From: an uncultured Propionibacteriaceae bacterium
Lineage (GTDB): Bacteria > Actinomycetota > Actinomycetes > Propionibacteriales > Propionibacteriaceae
Assembly (NCBI GenBank): GCA_902805915.1
Contig: CADCUO010000068.1
Location: forward strand, 1-59,867
DNA: 59,867 nucleotides
Direction: 5' to 3'
The translations under genes were made by a program, and so were the position numbers. Shown in pieces: positions 46,127 through 54,609 of the stretch; position 1 is the stretch's first letter; every line of letters begins with the position of its first letter. The notes beneath the pieces were generated by a model. It did no database searches. It was not told the origin of the DNA and saw nothing but the letters and a program-made list of their open reading frames with translations.

Positions 46127-46990
46127 TCAGGTGCTGGCCTTCGCACGTGCTGGCATCGGGTCCGCGGTGTCCACCACGATGCGGTCGGTATGGCTGTACA
46201 CGTTCATGCTGTCGCCGCGGATGAAACCCACCAGCGTCAGTCCGGCATCCTCGGCCAGCTCGACTGCCAGCGAGCTCGGCGCGGAGACCGCAGCCAGCAT
46301 CGGGATACCGGCCAGCACAGCTTTCTGGGTCAGCTCGAACGAGGCTCGCGCGGAGACGCACAAGATCAGTTCCGACAGCGGCAGCAGTCGCTCGCGAAGC
46401 GCCCAACCGATCACCTTGTCCACGGCGTTGTGTCGGCCGACGTCCTCGCGGACACACACCATCTGCCCGGTGGTGGTCATCAAACCGGCAGCATGCAGCC
46501 CACCGGTCTTGTCAAACGTACGTTGCTGGGCCCGCAGCTGCTGGGGACCTTCCAGGACGACCTGCGCGGGCACCCGGAAGGTGTGGTTTGAGGTGAAGTG
46601 GGCCGACTGGACCACCTGATCGATCGAGGTGGTGCCGCAGATACCGCAGGCGCTGCTCGTGATCACGTTGCGACGAAGCCCAGGCTCCGGTGGCGCCAGC
46701 CCATCTCTGAGCTGTACGTCGACCACGTTGTAGGTGTTCATCCCGTCGGGGCCGGCGCCGTCGCAGTAGCGTGCCACCGCGACGTCGGCCGGGCCGGTGA
46801 TGATGCCCTCACTGTGCAGCAGCCCGTGGATCAGGTCGAAGTCCTCACCGGGGGTGCGCATCGTCACCAAAAACGAGTCGCCGTTGAGGCGTACCTCCAG
46901 CGGCTCCTCCACCGCCACCGTGTCCGGTGCGCGGCTGATCGAGCCCGATCGCAAACGCAGCACCGGATACCGACGCGTCACCCGTCCCAT
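46127..46990 (-). CDS. fdhD: Formate dehydrogenase accessory sulfurtransferase FdhD
   Basis: 287 residues. Transfers sulfur from the IscS-type desulfurase to the bis-MGD cofactor of formate dehydrogenase. The CGICG motif in SSACGICGTTSID carries the sulfur-shuttle Cys pair. EDVGRHNAVDKVIG and LCVSARASFELTQKA are family signatures. Start is ATG at 46990. It is upstream of moaA and divergent from DUF6457. It implies a Mo/W formate dehydrogenase elsewhere in the genome. Confidence 0.95.
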   Translation of the reverse strand: MGRVTRRYPVLRLRSGSISRAPDTVAVEEPLEVRLNGDSFLVTMRTPGEDFDLIHGLLHSEGIITGPADVAVARYCDGAGPDGMNTYNVVDVQLRDGLAPPEPGLRRNVITSSACGICGTTSIDQVVQSAHFTSNHTFRVPAQVVLEGPQQLRAQQRTFDKTGGLHAAGLMTTTGQMVCVREDVGRHNAVDKVIGWALRERLLPLSELILCVSARASFELTQKAVLAGIPMLAAVSAPSSLAVELAEDAGLTLVGFIRGDSMNVYSHTDRIVVDTADPMPARAKAST

Positions 46991-47050
46991 GCCATCATCC
47001 TGTCAGGTAGGACCAAGGTGTGCCGACCCCGACCACGAGGAGCATTGACG

Positions 47051-47362
47051 ATGGATCTGGATGAATGGCTGGCGGCTCTCGCTGCCGAGATCGGCACCGA
47101 GGACTTCGCCTTCGACAACAATGCCATCCACACCGTGCTCGACCTGGCCCGGGACGCAGCACACACGGTGGCTCGACCGGCAGCACCGTTGACCACCTTC
47201 CTGGTCGGCGTCGCGGTGGGCCGCGGCGCTCCGCTCGGCGCCGTCGCCGCCCAGGCCACTGCTTTGGCCATGGGGAGGCAGGACGAGCCTGCCGGTGCCA
47301 CTGCCGCCCCAGCCGCGGAGCCTGAGGATGTTCCTCCCGACGATGACTCCCCGGAGCGCTGA
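47051..47362 (+). CDS. DUF6457 domain protein
   Basis: 103 residues from ATG 47051, preceded by GAGGAG. MDLDEWLAALAAEIG and LDLARDAAHTVARPAAPLTTF, then GVAVGRGAPLGAVAAQA, match the short DUF6457 helical domain. In actinobacteria this domain is often fused or adjacent to molybdenum cofactor guanylyltransferase genes. The C-terminal tail is Ala/Pro/acidic. Next to fdhD, a role around the bis-MGD cofactor is inferred. The frame extends upstream over fdhD and is ignored. Confidence 0.78.
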   Translation: MDLDEWLAALAAEIGTEDFAFDNNAIHTVLDLARDAAHTVARPAAPLTTFLVGVAVGRGAPLGAVAAQATALAMGRQDEPAGATAAPAAEPEDVPPDDDSPER

Positions 47363-47406
47363 TCCCAGCGCAACCTCGACCGCGCCGGAGCGTTGACCGC
47401 AAGAGT

Positions 47407-47412
47407 TAGCCT
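47407..47412 (+). promoter_or_regulatory. -10 box (TAGCCT) of the SURF1 gene
   Basis: TAGCCT ends 6 nt before GTG 47419. No Shine-Dalgarno and no well-spaced -35. Confidence 0.45.
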
Positions 47413-47418
47413 GGAACG

Positions 47419-48219
47419 GTGCAACGGCTCTGGCTGCGGTGGGTGGCTCTGCTGGTATTCGTGGCCGTCCTCGGTTCCACCTTCGTCGCCCTGGGTGAGT
47501 GGCAGCTGCGCCGGCTGGACGAGCGCAAGGAGCGCAACGCCACCACCGTCGTGAACGAGCAGGCTCCCGTCAGACCGTTCGCCGAGGTGTTTAGCAAGCC
47601 GATCACCGACGCCGACCAGTGGCTCCGGGTGGAGGCTCGGGGCACCTTCGACCCGGACCACCAGTTTGTGGTCCGCTACCGCAACAACGCTGACGACACG
47701 GGTTATGAGGTGGTCACCCCGCTACGGACCAGCGCCGGCTGGGTGCTGGTGGATCGCGGGTTCGTCGCCGCCGACCGGGCCGCTGGAATCCCTGCTGTGG
47801 CGCCGCCGCCGCCCGCCGGTGAGGTGCGGGTGGTGGGACATGTGCGCCGGAACGAGAAGGGCCGCAGCAGCGCCGTTCAGCCTGTCGGAGGACAGATCAG
47901 GCTGGTGAACTCCGCCGCGCTGCAGGCGGCGCTGCCGTACCCGGTCCGCGACGGTTACATCGGGCTGCTGACCGTGGAACCTCCGCAGGTTGGCGGATTC
48001 CAGCCGGTGCGGCCGCCGGAGCTCTCCGACGGCCCCCATTTCTGGTACGCCGTCCAGTGGTTCATGTTCACCGGTCTGGCACTGCTGGGCATCGTCGTCT
48101 TCATCCGCAGCGACATCGTGGCGAGGCGGGCGAAGGCCTCGGTTCCGGCCCAGCAGGATGGAGCCGGTGCGACCAAGCCGGAGCGAGCCGGCATGAGCAG
48201 CACGATGGGACCGGTATGA
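47419..48219 (+). CDS. SURF1-family cytochrome oxidase biogenesis protein
   Basis: 266 residues. A membrane helix at each end (about 8-26 and 208-232) encloses the periplasmic domain with LGEWQLRRLDERKERN (the SURF1 GxWQxxRxxWK-like motif), GYEVVTPLRTSAGWVLVDRG and PHFWYAVQWF near the second helix. Family members help insert heme a into subunit I of aa3 oxidase. Actinobacteria use it with the cytochrome bc-aa3 supercomplex. Leaderless GTG start. The SDR gene follows 13 bp downstream. Confidence 0.92.
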   Translation: MQRLWLRWVALLVFVAVLGSTFVALGEWQLRRLDERKERNATTVVNEQAPVRPFAEVFSKPITDADQWLRVEARGTFDPDHQFVVRYRNNADDTGYEVVTPLRTSAGWVLVDRGFVAADRAAGIPAVAPPPPAGEVRVVGHVRRNEKGRSSAVQPVGGQIRLVNSAALQAALPYPVRDGYIGLLTVEPPQVGGFQPVRPPELSDGPHFWYAVQWFMFTGLALLGIVVFIRSDIVARRAKASVPAQQDGAGATKPERAGMSSTMGPV

Positions 48220-48232
48220 CAAGATCGCCGGC

Positions 48233-48994
48233 ATGGACCTTGGGCTGACCGATCGGGTGTTCGTCGTCACCGCTGCCAGCGCCGGGCTGGGTCGCGCCAG
48301 CGCTGCCCAGCTGGTGGCTGAGGGCGCCAAGGTGGTCCTCGTCGCTCGGCGGGCTGAGGTGCTGGCCGAAGTGGTCGAGGAGCTGGGACCAGACCGTGCT
48401 GTGGCATTGACCGGCGACCTCGCTGACGCCTCGGTGGCCGACGACGCTGCCGGGCTGGCGGTGGACACCTTCGGACGGCTGGACGGGGCGATGGTCAGCG
48501 TCGGCGGCCCGCCCGCCGGCAGCGCGCTGGGAACCACGGAGGAACAGTGGCGCACCGCGTTCGAGTCGGTGTTCCTCGCTGCCCTGCGGGTGACCCGTGC
48601 CGTGGTGGAGCACGGTACCGCGGCAGACCTGGCGATCGCCTGGGTGTTGTCGGTGTCGGTCAAGCAGCCGATCGGGGGGCTGGCCGCCTCCAACGGGCTC
48701 CGGCCGGGGCTGGCGATGCTGGTCAAGGAGCTGGCCGACGAGCTCGGGCCGGACGGGACCCGGATCGTCGCCTTGCTGCCGGGACGGATCGAGACCGAGC
48801 GGGTGCAGCATCTGGACTCCCTCGCCGACGACCCGGCGGCGAACCGAGCCGCCGCGGAGGCAGCCATCCCGCTCCGCCGGTACGGGCGCCCCGATGAGTT
48901 CGGCCGGGTCGCCGCCTTCGTCCTGTCGCCGGCGGCGTCCTATCTGACCGGGTCCGTACTGCCCGTCGAAGGTGGGTCCCTCCGGGGACTGTAG
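48233..48994 (+). CDS. SDR-family oxidoreductase, atypical catalytic site
   Basis: 253 residues. Rossmann fold with TAASAGLGRASAAQLVAEGA, GDLADASVADD and the C-terminal YLTGSVLPVEGGSLRGL. The catalytic Tyr-x3-Lys is missing: after VSVKQPIGG the sequence reads LAASNGLRPGLAML, so Tyr becomes Asn-like and Lys becomes Arg-like. This matches the known FabG-like SDR subgroup with SN..R in place of YxxxK, of uncertain activity. ATG start; CAAGAT lies 7 nt upstream. It lies between SURF1 and the RlmA-type methylase and may form one transcript with them. Confidence 0.88.
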   Translation: MDLGLTDRVFVVTAASAGLGRASAAQLVAEGAKVVLVARRAEVLAEVVEELGPDRAVALTGDLADASVADDAAGLAVDTFGRLDGAMVSVGGPPAGSALGTTEEQWRTAFESVFLAALRVTRAVVEHGTAADLAIAWVLSVSVKQPIGGLAASNGLRPGLAMLVKELADELGPDGTRIVALLPGRIETERVQHLDSLADDPAANRAAAEAAIPLRRYGRPDEFGRVAAFVLSPAASYLTGSVLPVEGGSLRGL

Positions 48995-49008
48995 TCGGTG
49001 AGCCGCTC

Positions 49009-49854
49009 GTGACGCTCGCTGAGGTGCTCCACCTGCTGGCCTGTCCGCACTGCGGCCGGCAGCTGGCCTGGTCCCAGGATCACCGGTCGGTCGGCTGCGC
49101 CACCGGACACTTCTTCGACGTGGCCCGGCAGGGCTATCTCAACCTGCTCGGCAGCAGGCAGCCCCGGAATGCGGATACGACCGCGATGGTCGCCGCCCGG
49201 CACCGCTTCCTCTCCGCAGGCCACTACGCACCGATCGCGGCACGGCTCGGCGCCCTGGCGCCCTGTACCGGCTCCGCTCCTGCGCTGCTCGACGTCGGCA
49301 CCGGGACGGGGTACTACCTGGCAGCGATGCTGGAGATGATCACCGGCAGCCGCGGGATCGGTGTGGACGTGTCCGTGGCAGCGTGCCGCCGAGCCAGCCA
49401 GGCGCATCCACGGCTGGGCGCGGTGGTCGCCGACGTCTGGCAGCAGCTTCCAGTCGGGGACGCTCAGCTCGACGTGGTCACCAGCGTCTTCGCCCCCCGC
49501 AACGCCGCCGAGTTCTCCCGGGTGCTCAAGCCGACCGGCCGGCTACTGGTCGTGCATCCTCAGCCCCGCCATCTCGCCGAGCTGCGGGAGCCGCTCGGGC
49601 TGCTGGGGATCGAGGACGCCAAAGCAGAGCGGCTGGACCAGGCGCTGGCGGGCCGGTTCGATCTCGACCACACCGAGACCGTCGAGTTCGAGTCGAGCTG
49701 GGATGCGGCAGCCCTGTCGGACCTGGTTTGGATGGGTCCCAACGCCTTCCATCTGGACGACGCCGAGGTTGAGCCGAGCCTGCTCCGCCTCCGGCTGCCG
49801 CTCACCGTGACCGTGGTGGTCACCCTCAGCGGGTGGCGTCCACGTCGGCCCTGA
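49009..49854 (+). CDS. RlmA-type 23S rRNA (guanine-N1) methyltransferase
   Basis: 281 residues. The zinc module at the N-terminus has CPHCGR (Cys12, Cys15), Cys30 and His34. SAM-binding motif LLDVGTGTGYYLAAM (about 93-107). ARQGYLNLL and RHRFLSAGHYAPIA are RlmA signatures. Related enzymes methylate G745 (RlmA I) or G748 (TlrB, tylosin resistance). The sequence does not show which. GTG start, 14 nt after the SDR. The 3' end overlaps the convergent ABC exporter by 29 bp. Confidence 0.88.
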   Translation: MTLAEVLHLLACPHCGRQLAWSQDHRSVGCATGHFFDVARQGYLNLLGSRQPRNADTTAMVAARHRFLSAGHYAPIAARLGALAPCTGSAPALLDVGTGTGYYLAAMLEMITGSRGIGVDVSVAACRRASQAHPRLGAVVADVWQQLPVGDAQLDVVTSVFAPRNAAEFSRVLKPTGRLLVVHPQPRHLAELREPLGLLGIEDAKAERLDQALAGRFDLDHTETVEFESSWDAAALSDLVWMGPNAFHLDDAEVEPSLLRLRLPLTVTVVVTLSGWRPRRP

Positions 49855-51760
49855 GGTCGTCCCCGGCGTCGACCATCACCACTTTCCCGGCGTCGGCCAG
49901 TACGTCGGCGCGCGCCTCGGCGAACTGGGTGCGGTGCAGCTCGGCGTAGAGGCCTCCTTGCGCCAGCAGCTGGGAGTGCCGTCCCTGCTGTACGACCCTG
50001 CCCTTCTCGATCACCACGATGAGGTCGGCGTTCCGGATGGTGGAGAGGCGGTGCGCGATCACGATGCTGGTCCTGCCCTGCATCGCCTCGTCCAGTGCGG
50101 CCTGGACCGCCACCTCCGACTCCGAGTCAAGATGCGCAGTGGCCTCGTCGAGGATGACGATCGGCGGGGCGGCCAGCAGCAGCCGGGCAATGGCCAGTCG
50201 TTGCCGCTCCCCACCGGACAGCCGGTAGCCGCGCTCGCCGACGACGGTGTCGAGGCCGTCGGGGAGCGCGTCCACCAGGTCTATGATCTGCGCTGCTGCC
50301 AGCACGGCCATCATGTCCGACTCGGTCGCGTCCGGCTTGGCGTACGTCAGGTTGGCGCGGATCGTGTCGTGGAACATGTGGGCGTCCTGGGTGACGTAGC
50401 CGACGGTGGTCCGCAGCGATGCCAGCTGCAGCCGGCGAACATCGACACCGCCGACCTCGACCGTGCCGGTGGTCGCCTCGTAGAGCCGCGCCACCAGATG
50501 GGTGATAGTGGTCTTACCACCGCCGGAGGGCCCCACCAGGGCGACCGTCTGCCCGGGCAGCACGTCGAAGGTGACGTCGTGCAGCACGTCCTCGCTCCGC
50601 CGCTGGTCCAGCGATGCCACCGACTCCAGGCTGGCCAGGGACACCTCCTCCGGGCCGGGATAGCGGAACGAGACAGACGTGAACGACACCGAGGGCGGCC
50701 CGGTGACCGGCTGCGCATCCTTGGCGTCGGCGATCATCGGGGCAAGATCAAGCACCTCGAAGACGCGGTCGAAGCTGACCAGGGCGCTCATCACGTCCAG
50801 CGGCAGGTTGGTGAGCTGGGTCAGCGGGCCGTACAGCCGAGCCAGCAACCCTGCCAGCGCCGTCAACGTACCGACGGTGAGGGCTCCCTCGATCGACAAC
50901 AGACCGCCGACGCCGTACACCAGGGCCGTGGCGAGGGCAGCCACCAAGCCGAGCGAGGTCATGAAGAGGCGACCGTTCAGCGCGATCTTGACCGACACGT
51001 CACGGACCGACCCGGCGCGCTCGGCGAACCTCTGGTGCTCCTCCTCCGGCCGCCCGAACAGCTTGACCAGCAGGGCCCCGCTGACGCTGAACCGCTCGGT
51101 CATGCTGACCGACATGTCCCCGTTGAGCTGCATCTGCTCCCTGGTCAGCACCGCGAGCCGGCGACCGACCAGCTTCGCCGGAACCAAGAAGATGGGCAGC
51201 AGCACCAGCGCCGCCACGGTGAGCTGCCAGCTCAGCACCAGCATGGCCGTGAGCACCAGCACCAGACTGATCACATTGGACAGCACCGTGGACAGCGTCG
51301 AGGTGAACGCCTGCTGCGCACCGATGACGTCGGAGTTGAGCCGGGACACCAGCTTGCCGGTCTGGGTTCTGGTGAAGAACGCGATCGGCATGCTCAGGAC
51401 ATGATCGAAAACTCGGGTACGGAGATCGAAGATCAGCCCCTCGCCGATCTTGGAGGAGCACCAGCGCTGCACGATGGCGATCACCGCATCCACGACAGCC
51501 AGCACGGCAACGATCACGGCCAGCTGGATCACCAGCTGGCGGTCGCCACCCAGCACGCCGTCATCGATGATCTTCCGGAACAACAGCGGAGGTGCGACCG
51601 ACAGGGCGGCAGAGACGGTGATCAAGACGACGAAGACACTGATCAGGCCCCGATAGGGTCGTGCGAACGCCAGCACCCGGCGGACCACGCCCTTGTTCAG
51701 CCGGTGCTCGGCGATTGACGGGTCGCGGGACATCCCCCCCATGGCGCCACGCATCGACAT
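49826..51760 (-). CDS. ABC exporter, fused permease and ATPase
   Basis: 644 residues. Six-helix type IV membrane domain (about 25-330), then NBD with Walker A GPSGGGKTT, signature LSGGERQRLAIARLLL, Walker B IVILDEATAHLDSESE and the switch His in VIAHRLSTI. This is the MsbA/LmrA-like half-transporter form, usually a lipid or drug exporter. I chose ATG 51760, with GAGGAG about 8 nt upstream; a longer start at 51793 exists. It overlaps the RlmA methylase gene tail to tail. Confidence 0.93.
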   Translation of the reverse strand: MSMRGAMGGMSRDPSIAEHRLNKGVVRRVLAFARPYRGLISVFVVLITVSAALSVAPPLLFRKIIDDGVLGGDRQLVIQLAVIVAVLAVVDAVIAIVQRWCSSKIGEGLIFDLRTRVFDHVLSMPIAFFTRTQTGKLVSRLNSDVIGAQQAFTSTLSTVLSNVISLVLVLTAMLVLSWQLTVAALVLLPIFLVPAKLVGRRLAVLTREQMQLNGDMSVSMTERFSVSGALLVKLFGRPEEEHQRFAERAGSVRDVSVKIALNGRLFMTSLGLVAALATALVYGVGGLLSIEGALTVGTLTALAGLLARLYGPLTQLTNLPLDVMSALVSFDRVFEVLDLAPMIADAKDAQPVTGPPSVSFTSVSFRYPGPEEVSLASLESVASLDQRRSEDVLHDVTFDVLPGQTVALVGPSGGGKTTITHLVARLYEATTGTVEVGGVDVRRLQLASLRTTVGYVTQDAHMFHDTIRANLTYAKPDATESDMMAVLAAAQIIDLVDALPDGLDTVVGERGYRLSGGERQRLAIARLLLAAPPIVILDEATAHLDSESEVAVQAALDEAMQGRTSIVIAHRLSTIRNADLIVVIEKGRVVQQGRHSQLLAQGGLYAELHRTQFAEARADVLADAGKVVMVDAGDDLRADVDATR

Positions 51761-51894
51761 CGCGTCTCTCCTCGCTCTCGCGGTCTGGTCCACTCAGACC
51801 GTACGTCAGCGGGCGCGCTTTCCGGATCTGAGCGGAGTGCCCGGACACCTCAGGTGTCCGGGGATGGTGACGCGAACTCGTTGTGGAGTCAGGT

Positions 51895-52593
51895 TCAACG
51901 CGTGTTAGCGGTCGTCTTCCTGGCGGTCCGCTTCGCCGTCGGTGCCTTGGCGGTTCTGAGCGGCGCCTTGCCGCCCGCAGCAGCCTTGGTCGCCTTGGCC
52001 GCGGCTCTCGTCGTCTTGGCCGGGGCCTTCGTGCTCTTCGCCGTAGGCTTGTTCGTCTTCGTGTCGGCAGCGTTTCTCGCTCCGGAGCTGGCCTTGGTCG
52101 TCTTGGTCGCGGACTGCTTGCGGCCGACGGCTGCGGTGTCTCGGGCCCCCTTTTTCTCGGCGGCGCGGCTGGTGGCTCTGGCCTCGGACCGCGCCGAACC
52201 CTTGGTGGATGCCGCCGCGGACGCCTTGCCAGCCGTCTTCGCACCGAGACTCTTGCTTAGGGTGGAGGCGTTCTTCGACGACTTCGTCGCAGTCGATTTG
52301 GTGGTGGTCGACGTTTTGCCGCCAAGGCCCTTCGTGGTCGCGGCATTGCCCGACCGCTTGCTTGTGGTGCTCTTCGTCGCAGCCTTCTTGGCTCCGCGGG
52401 TTGCTCCGCCGCGACCACGGAGAACCGCGCCCGCCTCGAGCAGGACGCCGTGGATGAAGCCGAAGGAGCGACCAGCATCCTCCGCGATCTTGCGGATGCT
52501 CTGCCCCTTGTCGTACCGCTTGGCGAACTGCGCCGCCAGCGCCTCACGCTGCGACCCGGTGATCCGTGAGCCTTTGGTAAGTGTCTTGGCCAC
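51895..52593 (-). CDS. HTH protein with histone H1-like C-terminal tail
   Basis: 232 residues from GTG 52593, behind GGGAGG. Residues 1-65 form a compact HTH domain (ITGSQREALAAQFAKRYDKG, SIRKIAEDAGRSFGFIHGVL, then GAVLRGRGGATRG), resembling a short stand-alone actinobacterial HTH family. Residues 66-232 are almost entirely Lys, Ala, Thr, Ser, Arg and Gly (KAATKST, TKSTATKSSKN, AAKATKAAAGG), like histone H1 or the tail of mycobacterial HupB. A nucleoid-associated or DNA-compacting role is inferred. The tail is probably disordered and could be acetylated. The name is descriptive. Confidence 0.8.
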   Translation of the reverse strand: MAKTLTKGSRITGSQREALAAQFAKRYDKGQSIRKIAEDAGRSFGFIHGVLLEAGAVLRGRGGATRGAKKAATKSTTSKRSGNAATTKGLGGKTSTTTKSTATKSSKNASTLSKSLGAKTAGKASAAASTKGSARSEARATSRAAEKKGARDTAAVGRKQSATKTTKASSGARNAADTKTNKPTAKSTKAPAKTTRAAAKATKAAAGGKAPLRTAKAPTAKRTARKTTANTR

Positions 52594-52844
52594 ATTGCCT
52601 CCCTCGTCCGTTTGGCGTCCGGGCGTCACCGGTCGATGAGCCCCTCGATACCAATAATCCCTGGCGTCATCACTGGTCAGTCAAGTCCTAGCACGTTTTC
52701 GCGACCTCCTGCGGGACGCAGGTCATGATCATGAAGCCGCGTTACTGAACAGCGAAGCTGACACCTGCGGCATACCCGCGCTGCCATGGATCAACCAGAC
52801 GGCGAGTTCAGCTGGTGATCGGCTCAGGTGTTGGTGCGGGGACG
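52594..52844. other. Intergenic region between the HTH gene and ABC-F gene
   Basis: 251 bp. CCTGCG-GGA-CGCAGG (52708-52722) forms a 6-bp hairpin and CATGATCATG is a small palindrome beside it. There is no recognisable gene. It includes the ABC-F 3' flank and the HTH promoter, whose boxes I cannot place. Confidence 0.4.
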
Positions 52845-54443
52845 TCACGCCAATGAGATGAGCTCTGCGTAGTCAGGTGTCCAGAGGTCTTCCACTCCGT
52901 CGGGAAGCAGCAGCACCCGGTCGGGGTCAAGTGCCGCCACAGCTCCCTCGTCGTGCGTCACCAGAACGACAGCGCCGGCGTAGTTGCGGATCGCCTGTAA
53001 CACTTCGGCACGCGAGGCTGGGTCGAGGTTGTTCGTCGGCTCGTCCAGCAGCAGAACGTTGGCGCTGGAGACGACCAGTGCGGCCAGCGCCAGTCGGGTC
53101 TTCTCTCCACCGGACAGCACTGCGGCGGGCTTGTCCACATCGTCGCCAGAGAAGAGGAACGACCCGAGGACCTTGCGTACGTCAGTTTCGTTCAGCTGCG
53201 GCGCCGCGGTCTTCATGTTCGCCAGCACCGACCGGTTCACGTCCAGGGTCTCGTGCTCCTGGGCGTAGTAGCCGAGCCGTAGCCCGTGCCCGGGAACGAC
53301 CTGTCCGGTGTCGGACTTCTCGACGCCGGCCAGGATCCGCAGCAGCGTTGTCTTGCCGGCACCGTTCAGCCCGAGGATGACAACCTGGCTGCCACGGTCG
53401 ATGGCAAGATCAACTCCGGCGAAGACCTCCAGTGATCCATAGGTCTTGCTCAGCCCGTTGGCTGTGAGCGGGGTCTTGCCGCAGGGCGCCGGCTCCGGGA
53501 ACCTGATCTTGGCTACCCGGTCCTGGGCCCGCTCACTCTCCAGACCAGACAGCAGCCGTTCGGCTCGCTTGGCCATGTTCTGCGCGGCCGTTGCCTTGGT
53601 GGCCTTGGCTCGCATCTTGTCGGCCTGGATCATCAGCTGGTCGGCCTTGCGTTCGGCGTTGTGACGTTCCCGGCGGCGTCGCTTCTCGTCGGTCTCACGC
53701 TGCTGCAGGTACCGCTTCCAGTCCATCGCATAGATGTCGAGCTCGGCCCGGTTGGCGTCGAGGTGGAACACCTTGTTGACGGTCTGGTCCAGCAGGCCGG
53801 TGTCGTGGCTGATCACCAGCAGACCGCCGGAGTACCCCTGCAGATAGCTGCGGAGCCAGATGATCGAGTCGGCATCGAGGTGGTTGGTGGGCTCGTCCAG
53901 CAGCAGCGTCTCAGCCCCCGAGAACAGGATCCGAGCCAGCTCAACCCGACGCCGCTGTCCGCCGGAGAGCGTCTTCAGCGGCTGGTGCAGCACTCGCTCC
54001 GGCAGCGACAGGTTGCTCGCGATCCGAGCCGCTTCCGCCTCCGCGGCATACCCACCAGCTGCAGCAAGCTCCGCCTCGGCCCGCCCGTAGCTCGCCATCG
54101 CCTTGTCCCGTACCTGCTCGGAGTCGTCCCCCATCGCCAGCTCAGCCTTGCGCAGCCGCGCGATCACGGAGTCGATACCGCGGGCGGAAAGAATCCGATC
54201 CTTGGCGAGGATTTCAACGTTTCCCGTCCGCGGATCCTGCGCCAGATAACCGACGTCACCCGTACGCGTAATCGTCCCCGAAGCCGACATCGCCTCACCA
54301 GCCAGCATCTTCGTCAGCGTCGTCTTGCCCGCCCCGTTCCGTCCAACCAACCCGATCTTGTCGCCGGCAGCGATCTGGAAGGAGGCATGCTCCAGCAACA
54401 ACCGTGCGCCAACCCGCACCTCGACATCCCGCACAACCAACAT
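52845..54443 (-). CDS. ABC-F family ATPase
   Basis: 532 residues without a membrane domain. NBD1 has GRNGAGKTT, signature LSGGQRRRVELARILF and LLLDEPTNHLDADS. A charged interdomain linker (QRETDEKRRRRERHNAERKA) is followed by NBD2 with GLNGAGKTT, LSGGEKTRLALAALV and LLLDEPTNNLDP. ABC-F proteins act on ribosomes; some (Msr/Vga type) protect against macrolides or lincosamides, others (EttA/Uup type) tune translation. The sequence does not settle the subtype. Gene order near suf recalls Rv1473 in M. tuberculosis. ATG 54443 is preferred, with GAGGAA upstream; an in-frame GTG at 54581 would add a 46-residue extension. Confidence 0.93.
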   Translation of the reverse strand: MLVVRDVEVRVGARLLLEHASFQIAAGDKIGLVGRNGAGKTTLTKMLAGEAMSASGTITRTGDVGYLAQDPRTGNVEILAKDRILSARGIDSVIARLRKAELAMGDDSEQVRDKAMASYGRAEAELAAAGGYAAEAEAARIASNLSLPERVLHQPLKTLSGGQRRRVELARILFSGAETLLLDEPTNHLDADSIIWLRSYLQGYSGGLLVISHDTGLLDQTVNKVFHLDANRAELDIYAMDWKRYLQQRETDEKRRRRERHNAERKADQLMIQADKMRAKATKATAAQNMAKRAERLLSGLESERAQDRVAKIRFPEPAPCGKTPLTANGLSKTYGSLEVFAGVDLAIDRGSQVVILGLNGAGKTTLLRILAGVEKSDTGQVVPGHGLRLGYYAQEHETLDVNRSVLANMKTAAPQLNETDVRKVLGSFLFSGDDVDKPAAVLSGGEKTRLALAALVVSSANVLLLDEPTNNLDPASRAEVLQAIRNYAGAVVLVTHDEGAVAALDPDRVLLLPDGVEDLWTPDYAELISLA

Positions 54444-54609
54444 CTGAACCAGTTCCTCACCACAACAAGAACCGGCACGCCACCAGGCGCACCAGCCAAC
54501 CGCTACGACACCACTCAGGTGCCGTTCCACCCGCCGTCCCGAGGCCTCGCACAACCCCCCGACCCCACCACATCGCGCCACCAGCCCTAACCAGTTCAGC
54601 GGGAACGCC

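Noticed and set aside
54444-54581. Leader peptide or N-terminal extension of the ABC-F gene
   Set aside because: An in-frame GTG exists at 54581, but the added residues are Cys/Trp/Gly-rich without similarity, and the ATG at 54443 has its own GAGGAA.
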